Assembly: GCA_949296855.1 (NCBI GenBank)
Contig: CASFRN010000072.1
Location: forward strand, 1 to 50,785
From: an uncultured Bacteroides sp.
GTDB taxonomy: Bacteria; Bacteroidota; Bacteroidia; Bacteroidales; Bacteroidaceae
Direction of reading: 5' to 3'
DNA: 50,785 bases
Position 1 is the first letter of the stretch; each line of letters opens with the position of its first letter. The notes beneath the pieces are model-generated. The model was not told the origin of the DNA. It saw only the letters and a list, made by a program, of their open reading frames with translations, and did no database searches. Below, piece by piece: positions 1 through 11,568 of this stretch. A program made the translations under genes and the position numbers.

Positions 1-70
1 TATGTATCAGATTTAGAAATTTTCCTCCAAGTTAATAAAATTGTGACTAAGAGCACGAAGGAGGGGACAG

Positions 71-97
71 AAAACAAGGCGCCGGCCTTGTTTTTTT
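71..97 (+). terminator. Rho-independent terminator of an upstream gene
   Basis: A 10-bp perfect stem (AAAACAAGGC, GCCG loop, GCCTTGTTTT) runs straight into a T tract. It probably ends a transcript entering from the left edge. Positions 1-70 show no gene I can identify. Confidence 0.75.
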
Positions 98-130
98 ATC
101 CTGCCGGTGTAAAATCTGGGGGATTTTATC

Positions 131-138
131 TAAATTTG
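131..138 (+). promoter_or_regulatory. Bacteroidetes -7 box (TAAATTTG)
   Basis: TAAATTTG matches the TAnnTTTG -7 consensus and lies 25 nt before the mntA start, just after the upstream terminator. I see no clean TTTG at the expected -33 distance. It may drive mntA and read through into the sigma factor gene. Confidence 0.5.
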
Positions 139-163
139 TTTTGATGAAAAAAGCCGTATCAAC

Positions 164-460
164 ATGAGAACAAAAAGTGAATACATCGAAATTCTAAAGA
201 ATTGCGGAACCATACTACGCTCCCGTTTTGGCGTAAGTTCTCTACGCTTATTCGGTTCCGTGGCACGAGACGAACAAAAAGAAAGAAGTGATGTGGACGT
301 TTGTGTAGAAATGAAGCCGAATTTGTTCCTACGTATCGAATTAAAACATTATTTGGAAGAACAATTAGGTTGCCCTGTCGATGTCGTTCGCATTCATCAT
401 AACATGAATGAATTATTAAAGAGACAAATAGAAAAAGATGGCGTATTCGTTTTCTCATAA
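164..460 (+). CDS. mntA: MntA-type minimal nucleotidyltransferase antitoxin
   Basis: A 98-residue MNT-fold protein. The nucleotidyltransferase signature is visible at about residues 31-48 (GSVAR followed by SDVDVCVE), giving the G-S and DxD metal-binding motif. In characterised HEPN/MNT modules the MNT protein neutralises the HepT RNase by adding AMP groups to it. Here the reading frame looks complete and typical in length, ending in the usual DGVFVFS tail. The downstream hepT frame overlaps its 3' end by 23 nt, as in intact modules, but that toxin is truncated. The antitoxin is therefore probably an orphan, either decaying or acting on another HEPN partner elsewhere. The family is clear; the present role is inference. 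Confidence 0.85.
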   Translation: MRTKSEYIEILKNCGTILRSRFGVSSLRLFGSVARDEQKERSDVDVCVEMKPNLFLRIELKHYLEEQLGCPVDVVRIHHNMNELLKRQIEKDGVFVFS

Positions 461-629
461 GCAAAAAGTCGCTTTAGGCAATCCGGGAGACATAATCGCC
501 CATCACTATTTCGATATAGACGCTGAAGAAATATTCGAAGTGATTCACCACGAACTATCTCCTTTATTAAATAGTATCCAACGTTTCATTGACCAACTTT
601 CGGATACAGGGAATGAATACTATGGATGA
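438..629 (+). pseudogene. hepT: Truncated HepT-like (DUF86/HEPN) toxin remnant
   Basis: Only the C-terminal part of a HepT protein is readable: DIIAHHYFDIDAEEIF and then a helix ending PLLNSIQRFI. Full HepT proteins are roughly 110-140 residues and this frame has 63, so about the first 80 codons are missing. The HEPN catalytic RX4-6H motif normally reads R-D-I-I-A-H at this point; here it is G-D-I-I-A-H, so the His remains but the Arg is gone. The ATG at 438 lies inside mntA and is only the first in-frame ATG, not a convincing native start. The 3' end overlaps the sigma factor start. I read this as a deletion derivative with no RNase activity. Confidence 0.7.
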
Positions 630-1194
630 AAAAGACCTGATACGAAAACTTAAATCCGGCTCGGCTTCCGCTTACAAAGAACTGTATGAGCTATGGGTTT
701 CCCGCCTGTATGGGTTCGTCTACCGCTATGTCAAGTCGGAAGCGGTGACCGATGACATCGTGCAAGAAACCTTTCTGCGTATCTGGAGCAACCGTAGCGG
801 GCTGAATCCCGAAAGCTCATTCAAGTCGTATCTGTTCACCATCTCCTGGCACCTGCTCCTGAAAGAACTGCGCAGGCAACTGAACCATCCGTCCATGGAA
901 GAATACTTAGCGTACCAAAACGGGCCGGCAATATCGGGAGAATACATCGAAAGCAACATCGACTTCGAACATTTCCGCGCCGCCCTGACGCAAGCCAAGC
1001 AAAAGCTATCTCCCCGCCAACGCGAGATTTTCGAACTGAATAAGGAGCAAGACATACCCGTAGCAGACATCGCCGCACGGCTTTCCATCAACGAACAAGT
1101 GGTGCGCAACCAGCTTTCGGCTGCACTTAAAACCATCCGTACCGAACTCCAAAACCATGCCTTCCTGTTAAGCATTTTCTTGCTGAATTTATAA
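622..1194 (+). CDS. ECF RNA polymerase sigma factor (PUL regulator)
   Basis: A 190-residue sigma-70 family ECF factor. Region 2 spans about residues 20-85 (LYGFVYRYV, then DDIVQETFLRIW). Region 4 spans about 125-175 (LSPRQREIFELN, then a helix-turn-helix ending VRNQLSAALKTIR). I chose the ATG at 622 because the protein then begins MDEKDLIRKLK as family members do and AGGGA lies 9 nt upstream; 613 is an alternative. A FecR anti-sigma gene follows after a 95-nt gap, then a SusC with an STN domain. This is the arrangement of ECF/anti-sigma-controlled PULs in Bacteroides, so it probably drives transcription of the susCD genes at 2442-7799. The last 12 residues are unusually hydrophobic. Confidence 0.9.
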   Translation: MDEKDLIRKLKSGSASAYKELYELWVSRLYGFVYRYVKSEAVTDDIVQETFLRIWSNRSGLNPESSFKSYLFTISWHLLLKELRRQLNHPSMEEYLAYQNGPAISGEYIESNIDFEHFRAALTQAKQKLSPRQREIFELNKEQDIPVADIAARLSINEQVVRNQLSAALKTIRTELQNHAFLLSIFLLNL

Positions 1195-1289
1195 GGAAAA
1201 TGGCAATTTCTGCTTTATAACATACAAATTGGCATGTTATAAATCCTTTGCTTACGGATAATACTTACAAACAAAGGAAAACCAGGAAT

Positions 1290-2282
1290 ATGAACATACC
1301 GAATCACGACATAGAAGAATTATTGCGGAAATACCACGCCGGACACATTTCGAAAGAAGAGTTTGACCGGCTGAAAGAAACCGTCAACCGTTTGGAAGAT
1401 GAAGAACTGAAGTTTTTCATCGGGCAACATTGGGATTCCTATGCCGATGAATCCCTTTTGCCCGAAGCGAAGAAAGCCCGGATTTACCAAGCTTTGGAAC
1501 GGAAGATACGTGTTCCGATGCACATCCGCCTGCGGACGCATTGGGCACAGATTGCCGCCAGCCTTTTGCTCATACTCTGTGTAGGGTTATCCGTATTATT
1601 CTACTCCCAACATCAAGAATTGCAACAACTCACTTCGCGCAACGTAGTTATCCGTTCCGGAGAATCGCCTTCCTCGGTCACCTTGCCCGACGGGACGAAA
1701 GTTAAGCTGAACACTCATTCCTCACTTACCTACCAGCAAGATTTCGGACGTGAAGACCGCCGCGTATCACTTTCAGGCGAAGGCTATTTCGATGTAAAAC
1801 GCGACGAGGCAAAACAATTCACAGTGCAGACGGGTTTCATCGACATTACAGTATTAGGAACCTCTTTCAACGTCTATGCCTATGAAGACAAAGATTTCCT
1901 GGAAATGGCATTAGTGGAAGGGAGCGTACGCGTAAACACCGTACAACCTCCTTACAAGACGCTGCATGCACGCCCGAACGAAAAAATCACATACAATAAA
2001 CACACCGGAGAACTGACATTGGAAACGACATCAAACCGAGTGGAAACGGCATGGATAAACAATACCTTACACTTCCGGCATGCCCCTTTGCATGAAGTGT
2101 TCCACACATTAGAGCGCAAATTCAACGTATCGGTCAGCATATCAGACACGACTTTATTCAACGACACATATACAGGAACATTTAAGGAAGCAAGTGTTGA
2201 AGACATCTTAAATGTGTTGAAACAACACTACGGATTCACCTATATCCATACGGGTGACTCCATCCACATCGACATGAGATAA
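1290..2282 (+). CDS. FecR-family anti-sigma factor
   Basis: A 330-residue single-pass inner-membrane regulator. The cytoplasmic N-terminal segment (1-85) would bind the sigma factor. One transmembrane helix lies at about 86-106 (IAASLLLILCVGLSVLFY). The periplasmic FecR domain spans about 119-215 (VTLPDGTKVKLN, GEGYFDVKRD, VLGTSFNVYAY). A DUF4974-type domain spans about 255-328 (FHTLERKFNVSVSI, VEDILNVLKQHYGF). I chose the start at 1290 because CCAGGA lies just upstream and the protein begins MNIPNHDIEELL like relatives; the longer in-frame ATG at 1248 adds an unlikely basic extension. It should receive the signal from the STN domain of the SusC encoded next and release the ECF factor encoded before it. 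Confidence 0.9.
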   Translation: MNIPNHDIEELLRKYHAGHISKEEFDRLKETVNRLEDEELKFFIGQHWDSYADESLLPEAKKARIYQALERKIRVPMHIRLRTHWAQIAASLLLILCVGLSVLFYSQHQELQQLTSRNVVIRSGESPSSVTLPDGTKVKLNTHSSLTYQQDFGREDRRVSLSGEGYFDVKRDEAKQFTVQTGFIDITVLGTSFNVYAYEDKDFLEMALVEGSVRVNTVQPPYKTLHARPNEKITYNKHTGELTLETTSNRVETAWINNTLHFRHAPLHEVFHTLERKFNVSVSISDTTLFNDTYTGTFKEASVEDILNVLKQHYGFTYIHTGDSIHIDMR

Positions 2283-2345
2283 ACCACTGAATATTAACTT
2301 AACACACATATGCTTATGAAGACATAAAAAAACAGGGAAAAAGAA

Positions 2346-2412
2346 CCTCCGGACAATCGGCAAATCGCCCGGAGGAAGGAATCAGTCCACAAACTATGTT
2401 GCAGCATAGTTT
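2346..2412 (+). promoter_or_regulatory. Two leader hairpins upstream of susC
   Basis: The 159-nt gap between fecR and susC carries two inverted repeats. CCTCCGG at 2346-2352 pairs with CCGGAGG at 2369-2375, and AAACTATG at 2391-2398 pairs with CATAGTTT at 2405-2412. Neither is followed by a T tract, so they are not simple terminators. They may form a structured 5' leader or flank a sigma-factor-dependent promoter. Function is inferred. Confidence 0.4.
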
Positions 2413-2441
2413 ACATTTACGAACTAATTATCCACAATATC

Positions 2442-5400
2442 ATGAAAAAGAAAACAAATCAAAGCTTTTCAGATGACAAAGGTAGCGAAAAACATGGTAT
2501 ATCCCGCTATCTTGCGCTATCTTTATGTATGTTAACTTTTATTGGAGCATCCGCACAGACAGGCAAAGTGACCCTGAAACTGGAAAACGCACCTGTAAAA
2601 AAGTTGCTCAACGCAATAGAAAAACAAAGCACCTACCGCTTTTCTTACCGCGACGCAGACCTCAAAGGCAAACAGCATGTGACGGTTTCCTCGCAAGACG
2701 AAAGCCTGAAAGAAGTGCTGACGCGCGAACTTGCCAAACAAGGCTTGTCGTACCGTGTGCAAGACAACCTCATCATCATTTTGCCTTCACCGCAACAAAA
2801 AGACACGGCAGGAAAGACAAACAAGATTACAGGCGTAGTAAAAGACACTAACGGCGAACCAATTATCGGAGCCAACATCACCATAAAAGGTCAATCAATA
2901 GGTACAATCACAGATATAGACGGGCAGTTCGCACTCGATGCCCCCGAAGATGCCGTGTTGCAAATATCTTATATCGGATACGTAGCACAAGACATCCATA
3001 CAAAAGGAAAGAACACATTCAATGTGATGTTGGAAGAAGATTCCGAAATGCTGGATGAAGTCGTAGTGGTAGGTTATGGCAGTATGCGGAAAAGAGACCT
3101 GACAGGCGCGGTAAGCTCCATCGACAGCAAAAAGTTCGAGAAAGACGCTCCGCGCAGCGTGGAAGACTTGTTGAGGACTGGTGTTCCCGGACTGAACATC
3201 GGCCTGTCGAACACGGCAAAAGGCGATGTAGACTTGAACAGTTCGGTACAGATACGCGGACAACGTTCACTCAAGGCGGGAAATGGGCCGTTGATAGTAT
3301 TGGACGGAATCATTTTCCTCGGTGAGCTTTCGGAAATCAATCCGTCGGATATCGACCGAATCGATGTACTGAAAGATGCCGCCTCAGCTGCTATCTACGG
3401 TGCCAAATCGGCCAACGGCGTTATTTTGATTACGACCAAGAAAGGACAGACAGGCAAGCCGGTAGTCCGCTTCGATGCCAGCGTAGGCTTCGCTACCATG
3501 GGAGCAAACCGGGAAGTATACGACCCGGAAGGCTACCTGCAATACCGTTCGGATTACTTTAACAGTTCGAACAACTTCCAGACTCCCGCCAAATTCATGC
3601 GCCCTACAGCCGAAAATCTGAAGAAATACGGCATGAGCATAGAAGAATGGAGAGCCATGGACAACCTGCAAGGCAGTGATGAAGACATATGGCTGCAGCG
3701 CATCGGCCTGACCGACACTGAACGTGAGAACTACTTTGCCGGAAAAACAAACGACTGGTACGACACCTCTTTCCGTACAGGCATCCGCCAAGACTACAAC
3801 GCAAGCCTTTCCGGATCCAGCGAAAACTTCAGTTACTACTGGTCGCTCGGATACATGAACAGCACCGGTGTCATCGAAGGGAATGAATACGAAACCTTGC
3901 GTTCGAACCTGAAACTGGACGCTAAAGTGACCGACTTTCTGGAAATGGGGCTGAACATGAACTTCCAGAACCGCTCTGACGGTGACTTTACAGTATCTTG
4001 GCGCGAACAGATTATCCGAAACACCCCGTATGCTTTGGCTTACGATGAAACCGGAAGCCCCGTCCGTCACCCGATGGGAGAATCAGGCATGAACCCCGGA
4101 TGGAATGATGCGTTCGACCGCCAATACAAATCATTAGACAAAGGCTCGACCGTATTCAACGAAACCATTTACGCTAAAGTAAAACTCCCGTTCAACATCA
4201 GCTATCAGATGAACTTCTCGCCCCGTTCGCGCTGGTACCACGACCGCTATCATGAATCTTCGCAGAATCCCAACTATACACATAACGGTGAAGTGATACG
4301 CGAACAGACTCAATACTTCAGCTGGCAGTTGGACAACATGATTAAATGGGATTACACGTTTGCAGACAAACATACAGTCAACGTGACCTTGCTGCAAAAT
4401 GCGGAAAAGCAATTATCCTGGCAAGACCGCATGACCGGCTTGAACCTGCTTCCGACCGACGCATTAGGCTTCCATTACATCAACGGTGCAGACATGACAC
4501 GCTCGAAAATGGAAACCAACGACGAACAAGTGACCGCCGACGCGCTGATGGCACGTGTGTTCTACTCATACGCCAACCGCTACATGATTACAGCATCCGT
4601 CCGACGCGACGGGTACTCGGCTTTCGGAAAATCAAATCCGCGGGCCACTTTCCCTGCCGTAGCCTTGGCATGGAACTTCGCTGATGAAAAGTTCTTCAAA
4701 TGGAAACCTATGGATTACGGTAAGCTGAGATTGTCATGGGGCAAGAACGGTAACCGCGACATCGGAAAATACGAAGCACTCGCCAACATGACAACCGGAC
4801 AAGGTAAATACCCTTACATTACCTCAAGCGGTTCTATCTTAGAGCTGAGTCAGCTTTATGCCAGCCGCATGGCAAACCACGGACTGAAATGGGAGACAAC
4901 CACATCGTGGAACGTAGGACTTGACTTCGGTTTCTTCAACAACCGCATCAACGGCAGCATGGAATACTATTACATGCCGACCACCGATTTAATCATGAGC
5001 CAAAGCCTACCTTCCGTATCGGGCTACACAAATGTTACCACCAACTTGGGTGAAGTGGTCAACAAAGGCTTTGAACTGTCTGTAAACACACTGAACATCA
5101 GCCGTAAGAACTTCGAGTGGAGTTCGATGTTCAGCTTTTCACTGAACCGCAACGAAATCAAGCATCTTTATTATGAATACGAAGACGTATTGGATGCAGA
5201 CGGGCACGTGGTAGGAAGCAAAGAAAAAGACGACATCACCAACAACTGGTTCATCGGACAACCGGTAGGCGTGATATGGGACTATAACGTAATAGGGGTC
5301 TATCAAGAAAACGAGCGTGAAGAAGCAGCCAAGTACGGCCTGGTTCCGGGCGACGCGAAAATCAAAGACAATTACGATATAGAATCCCATCGGTACACCA

Positions 5401-5894
5401 ACGAAGACAAAGAGTTCTTAGGCCAGACAACACCGAAATTCAGATGGACATTCCGTAATGACTTCACCTTGTTCAAAGACTTGAGCCTGTCGGTAAGCAT
5501 CTATTCCTATTGGGGACATAAAGGAACTACAACCGACTATATGAACAACTCGAAAGTGAACGGTTGGTCTGCAGACCGCACCAATGCCTACGTCACCGAA
5601 TACTGGACTCCCGAAAACCCGTCAGACACCTATTGCCGGTTGAACTCGACGAATCCGCAGAATGTGACTCCGCCATTGGTATTGGACAAATCCTTTATCC
5701 GATTAGACAACATCTCGCTGTCATGGAATGTACCGAAAAAGTTCTTAAAGCCGCTCACGGTTTCTTCGTTAAGAGTCTACGGAAGCATCCGTAACGTGGC
5801 TTGCTGGACAAAAGAATGGGATTACTGGGATCCGGAAATCTCAAACGGCCCTTCGCCTCGCACATTCACATTAGGAGTAAGTTTAACTTTATAA
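2442..5894 (+). CDS. SusC/RagA TonB-dependent outer-membrane transporter with STN domain
   Basis: A 1150-residue outer-membrane barrel importing oligosaccharides with TonB energy. After a long n-region, the signal peptide hydrophobic core is at about 23-38 and ends ASAQ. Then follow an STN domain at 42-115 (VTLKLENAPVKKLLNAIE), a carboxypeptidase-regulatory-like domain at 128-198 (GVVKDTNGEPIIGANI), a TonB-box-like DEVVVVGYG at about 205-213, a plug (IDRIDVLKDAASAAIYG, NGVILITTKKG), and the beta barrel ending in FTLGVSLTL. The STN domain marks it as a signal transducer to FecR, matching the fecR and sigma genes upstream. susD starts 12 nt after the stop, so the two are co-transcribed. The substrate is not readable from sequence; the adjacent beta-galactosidase suggests a galactose-containing glycan. 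Confidence 0.95.
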   Translation: MKKKTNQSFSDDKGSEKHGISRYLALSLCMLTFIGASAQTGKVTLKLENAPVKKLLNAIEKQSTYRFSYRDADLKGKQHVTVSSQDESLKEVLTRELAKQGLSYRVQDNLIIILPSPQQKDTAGKTNKITGVVKDTNGEPIIGANITIKGQSIGTITDIDGQFALDAPEDAVLQISYIGYVAQDIHTKGKNTFNVMLEEDSEMLDEVVVVGYGSMRKRDLTGAVSSIDSKKFEKDAPRSVEDLLRTGVPGLNIGLSNTAKGDVDLNSSVQIRGQRSLKAGNGPLIVLDGIIFLGELSEINPSDIDRIDVLKDAASAAIYGAKSANGVILITTKKGQTGKPVVRFDASVGFATMGANREVYDPEGYLQYRSDYFNSSNNFQTPAKFMRPTAENLKKYGMSIEEWRAMDNLQGSDEDIWLQRIGLTDTERENYFAGKTNDWYDTSFRTGIRQDYNASLSGSSENFSYYWSLGYMNSTGVIEGNEYETLRSNLKLDAKVTDFLEMGLNMNFQNRSDGDFTVSWREQIIRNTPYALAYDETGSPVRHPMGESGMNPGWNDAFDRQYKSLDKGSTVFNETIYAKVKLPFNISYQMNFSPRSRWYHDRYHESSQNPNYTHNGEVIREQTQYFSWQLDNMIKWDYTFADKHTVNVTLLQNAEKQLSWQDRMTGLNLLPTDALGFHYINGADMTRSKMETNDEQVTADALMARVFYSYANRYMITASVRRDGYSAFGKSNPRATFPAVALAWNFADEKFFKWKPMDYGKLRLSWGKNGNRDIGKYEALANMTTGQGKYPYITSSGSILELSQLYASRMANHGLKWETTTSWNVGLDFGFFNNRINGSMEYYYMPTTDLIMSQSLPSVSGYTNVTTNLGEVVNKGFELSVNTLNISRKNFEWSSMFSFSLNRNEIKHLYYEYEDVLDADGHVVGSKEKDDITNNWFIGQPVGVIWDYNVIGVYQENEREEAAKYGLVPGDAKIKDNYDIESHRYTNEDKEFLGQTTPKFRWTFRNDFTLFKDLSLSVSIYSYWGHKGTTTDYMNNSKVNGWSADRTNAYVTEYWTPENPSDTYCRLNSTNPQNVTPPLVLDKSFIRLDNISLSWNVPKKFLKPLTVSSLRVYGSIRNVACWTKEWDYWDPEISNGPSPRTFTLGVSLTL

Positions 5895-5906
5895 AAAAGA
5901 ATTGCC

Positions 5907-7799
5907 ATGAAACGTAATTATATACACCTTATTAAATACGCAGCCTGCATAGGACTGCCTTTATTATGCTCATGTTCGGACGATTTTTTAGAGCCGAAAG
6001 CACTTTCCTTCTTCGAACCGACCAGCACCTTTACCACCCGTGAAGGCCTGCAGGCCGCCTTGACCAGTTGCGACCGGCAAGCCGTCTATGTATTCATGGG
6101 AGAAGGCGCCCCCATCTATACCGACCTTTCTTTCTCGGAAGTGGTGGTCAGCCGGAAGACAGACAAGTCTACTCCTGCGCAAAACATGGACATTTCGCTA
6201 ACACCGACTTCGAACAACAATCATGTGGATTATAACAAGACCGGATGGTTTTGGGAAGACTGGTATAGAGCCATCCGCTTCGCCAATACGGTTATTTCCA
6301 ATATCGACGATGTGGAAGGATTGAATGCCGAGACACACGACCAGATGTTATCGGTTGCCTATTTCCACCGCGCCTGGCGTTACTATAACCTGATTTTCCA
6401 GTTCGGGGATGTTCCTTTCCTGACCAAAGAAGCCGTAGGACCCAAGTTCGATTACCACTCCACAAAAATGGACGTGATTATCGGCAAAATGATAACCGAC
6501 TTGGAATATGCCGTAGAACACGCTCCGGTTACAGCCGATTACGGAAACATCACCCGAGGCGCCTGCCGCCACTTGTTGGTAAAATTCTATTTGGCAGCCG
6601 GAGAATTTGATAAAGCCATCGAGCAAGCCGACATCCTGATTGACCAATCGGGATATGCATTGATGCAAGACAACTTCGGAACATTCGTCAACCCGATGCC
6701 CAATATCCATCCCATCACACGAAACGTCATTTGGGACCTTCATCGCCCGGAAAACAAAGCGATTCCTGCAAATACAGAAGTCATTTGGGTGATGACACAA
6801 GACGATGACTTGGACAACAGCCGCCTGGCTGGACAAACCATGCGTACGGCTGTACCTTGGTGGTCTGCCACCAACAACCAAGCCATCCTGACCCCCGATG
6901 GAGAAGTGGGAATGAGTTGCAGCTATGTAGACACGCACGACAAGCTGGATCTGCGTAAGACTTACGGACGAGGAGTAGCTTTCTTCGGAGGGACATGGTA
7001 TTCTACCCACTCGATATGGGATGACCCGAATGACCTGCGCCACAGTTCGGAAACGGGCAACTGGATGCGGATGGAAGACTTGGTCTACAACGAACCGTCA
7101 CTGGAAGGCAAAAGCCAATGGTACGGCAAGCACCTGCAATTATACGATGACGAAGGAAACATTCTCTGCCCGGACACCATCGCCAACTGGTTCGACTGGC
7201 CGCACTACAAACTATGGATTGAAGACAAACGTCAGGAATTGCAGAACAATTACAACGGAGGCGCAGCCAACTGGTACATCTTCCGCCTGGCGGAAACTTA
7301 CCTGTTGCGTGCAGAAGCCTACTTCTGGAAAGGAGATAAGCAGAAAGCGGCAGATGACGTGAACGAAGTGAGAAAAAGAGCGCATTGCACAAAGATGTAC
7401 AGCGCAAACGAAATAACAATGGGCACTATCTTGGACGAAAGAGCCAGAGAACTGACCTACGAAGAACTTCGCCACGTAGAGCTTGTACGGATTTCCTATA
7501 TCTTTGCCGAAACCGGCCAGACCGATGAATTCGGGAAAACCTACACGCGCGACCGCCTGCCGCAAGACAGCTATTGGTATGAACGGGTAAACAGATACAA
7601 CGATTTCTATAATAAAGGCGTGGTCACCAACTATGGAAACGAATTTAAAATCAGCCCGTACCATATCTTCTGGCCTATCCCCCAATCGGCTATCGACGCC
7701 AACCGTACGGGACGCATCAACCAAAACTATGGCTATAGCGGTTACGAATACAACGAACCGCCTTACGCAACCTTAGAAGAAGCTGTTGCCAACGAATAA
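5907..7799 (+). CDS. SusD/RagB-family surface glycan-binding lipoprotein
   Basis: A 630-residue SusD-like protein, the lid and glycan-binding partner of the SusC encoded 12 nt upstream. The lipoprotein signal ends LLCSC, with Cys23 the likely acylated residue, followed by acidic SDDFLEP as in exported Bacteroidetes lipoproteins. TPR-like family segments are visible: the RAWRYYNLIFQFGDVPF helix near residue 155, the RLAETYLLRAEAYFWKGD helix near 455, and the C-terminal region with RTGRINQNYGY. The reading frame is full length. A rho-independent hairpin sits 51 nt after the stop, separating it from the beta-galactosidase gene. Confidence 0.95.
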   Translation: MKRNYIHLIKYAACIGLPLLCSCSDDFLEPKALSFFEPTSTFTTREGLQAALTSCDRQAVYVFMGEGAPIYTDLSFSEVVVSRKTDKSTPAQNMDISLTPTSNNNHVDYNKTGWFWEDWYRAIRFANTVISNIDDVEGLNAETHDQMLSVAYFHRAWRYYNLIFQFGDVPFLTKEAVGPKFDYHSTKMDVIIGKMITDLEYAVEHAPVTADYGNITRGACRHLLVKFYLAAGEFDKAIEQADILIDQSGYALMQDNFGTFVNPMPNIHPITRNVIWDLHRPENKAIPANTEVIWVMTQDDDLDNSRLAGQTMRTAVPWWSATNNQAILTPDGEVGMSCSYVDTHDKLDLRKTYGRGVAFFGGTWYSTHSIWDDPNDLRHSSETGNWMRMEDLVYNEPSLEGKSQWYGKHLQLYDDEGNILCPDTIANWFDWPHYKLWIEDKRQELQNNYNGGAANWYIFRLAETYLLRAEAYFWKGDKQKAADDVNEVRKRAHCTKMYSANEITMGTILDERARELTYEELRHVELVRISYIFAETGQTDEFGKTYTRDRLPQDSYWYERVNRYNDFYNKGVVTNYGNEFKISPYHIFWPIPQSAIDANRTGRINQNYGYSGYEYNEPPYATLEEAVANE

Positions 7800-7850
7800 A
7801 AGGCCAAAGGTAAGAACCGCCCCGGAAACACGTAATGCATAAACCGTAAA

Positions 7851-7896
7851 AGAGCCTGGAGTAGAAATTCCTTTAAGATTCGTTCCAGGCTCTTTT
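7851..7896 (+). terminator. Terminator/attenuator between susD and the GH2 gene
   Basis: AGAGCCTGGA at 7851-7860 pairs perfectly with TCCAGGCTCT at 7884-7893 and is followed by TTT. It lies between susD and the beta-galactosidase ATG at 7914, leaving no room for a promoter after it. It could trim expression of the glycosidase relative to susCD. Confidence 0.75.
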
Positions 7897-7901
7897 CATA
7901 A

Positions 7902-11012
<3,111 letters not shown>

Positions 11013-11045
11013 GCCACCGCCCCTATTTAAACGACAACATTCCGA

Positions 11046-11139
11046 CATATAACTGCCCTTTTTGCAAGATTATTAATCTTCACGCTACAAGATTAATAAC
11101 CTTCACGCCGTAAGATTAATAATCTTGCAAAATAATCAG
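11046..11139 (+). repeat. Palindromic 23-bp tandem array A (three units)
   Basis: Three contiguous 23-bp units begin at 11065, 11088 and 11111. Each has a 15-bp palindromic core (AAGATTATTAATCTT in unit 1, AAGATTAATAATCTT in unit 3) plus an 8-bp linker. The array begins with CATATAACTGCC at 11046, 33 nt after the GH2 stop, and ends near AATAATCAG. A homologous two-unit copy lies at 26841-26911 in inverted orientation. It is neither a CRISPR (no variable spacers) nor a simple terminator (no T tract). Nothing else in 11140-11271 is recognisable. Confidence 0.75.
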
Positions 11140-11271
11140 CCATACGTGCTGCATTCATAGCACCCTTCCTTTCCTTTATCACCCCTATATCCCAAACCTT
11201 GCCAGATAATTGCGCCCGTATAGAAACAATCAAGCCAAGAAAAACTTTTTGTAGAAATTCAAAACAGTTTC

Positions 11272-11451
11272 TTAGAGCCTGTTTAAATTTTGCTCAGGTT
11301 TATTTTGAGGATTGTTTTCGAGGATGTTCTTCTGATTTTATAAGGAGGATAGCGGGCTATCTGACGCATAAAATCGGGAAAACAGACCGGAAACAAACTC
11401 AAAAGAGACCTGATAATACAACTTTATCGGAAAATTTAAACAAGCTCTTAA
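11272..11451. repeat. MITE-like element with 20-bp terminal inverted repeats
   Basis: TTAGAGCCTGTTTAAATTTT at 11272-11291 is matched by the inverted AAAATTTAAACAAGCTCTTAA at 11431-11451, with one substitution and one indel. Inside, GATTTTAT at 11334-11341 and ATAAAATC at 11368-11375 bracket a second palindrome (GATAGCGGGCTATC). There is no coding potential, and no clear target duplication. Truncated ends of the same type occur at 27808-27823 and 32305-32323. Of the 556-bp gap before the GDPD gene, 11452-11568 holds nothing else recognisable. Confidence 0.6.
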
Positions 11452-11568
11452 ACAAAGGCTTTGTAAATTCCAATGATTTGATGTATTTTTACGCCCGAAT
11501 TATTACACAGGCTTTCACAGCTTTTGTAACAAATGATTGATTATTTATTTTCAAACATAAAAACAACA

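Noticed and set aside
3384-4070. A 228-residue minus-strand frame inside susC
   Set aside because: It is antisense to the SusC barrel region and matches no family.
11046-11139. Possible CRISPR array
   Set aside because: Units are contiguous 23-mers with no variable spacers, the cores are palindromic, and there are no cas genes nearby.
11199-11540. A 113-residue plus-strand frame in the gap before the GDPD gene
   Set aside because: It is made largely of the inverted-repeat element at 11272-11451 and shows no family features.
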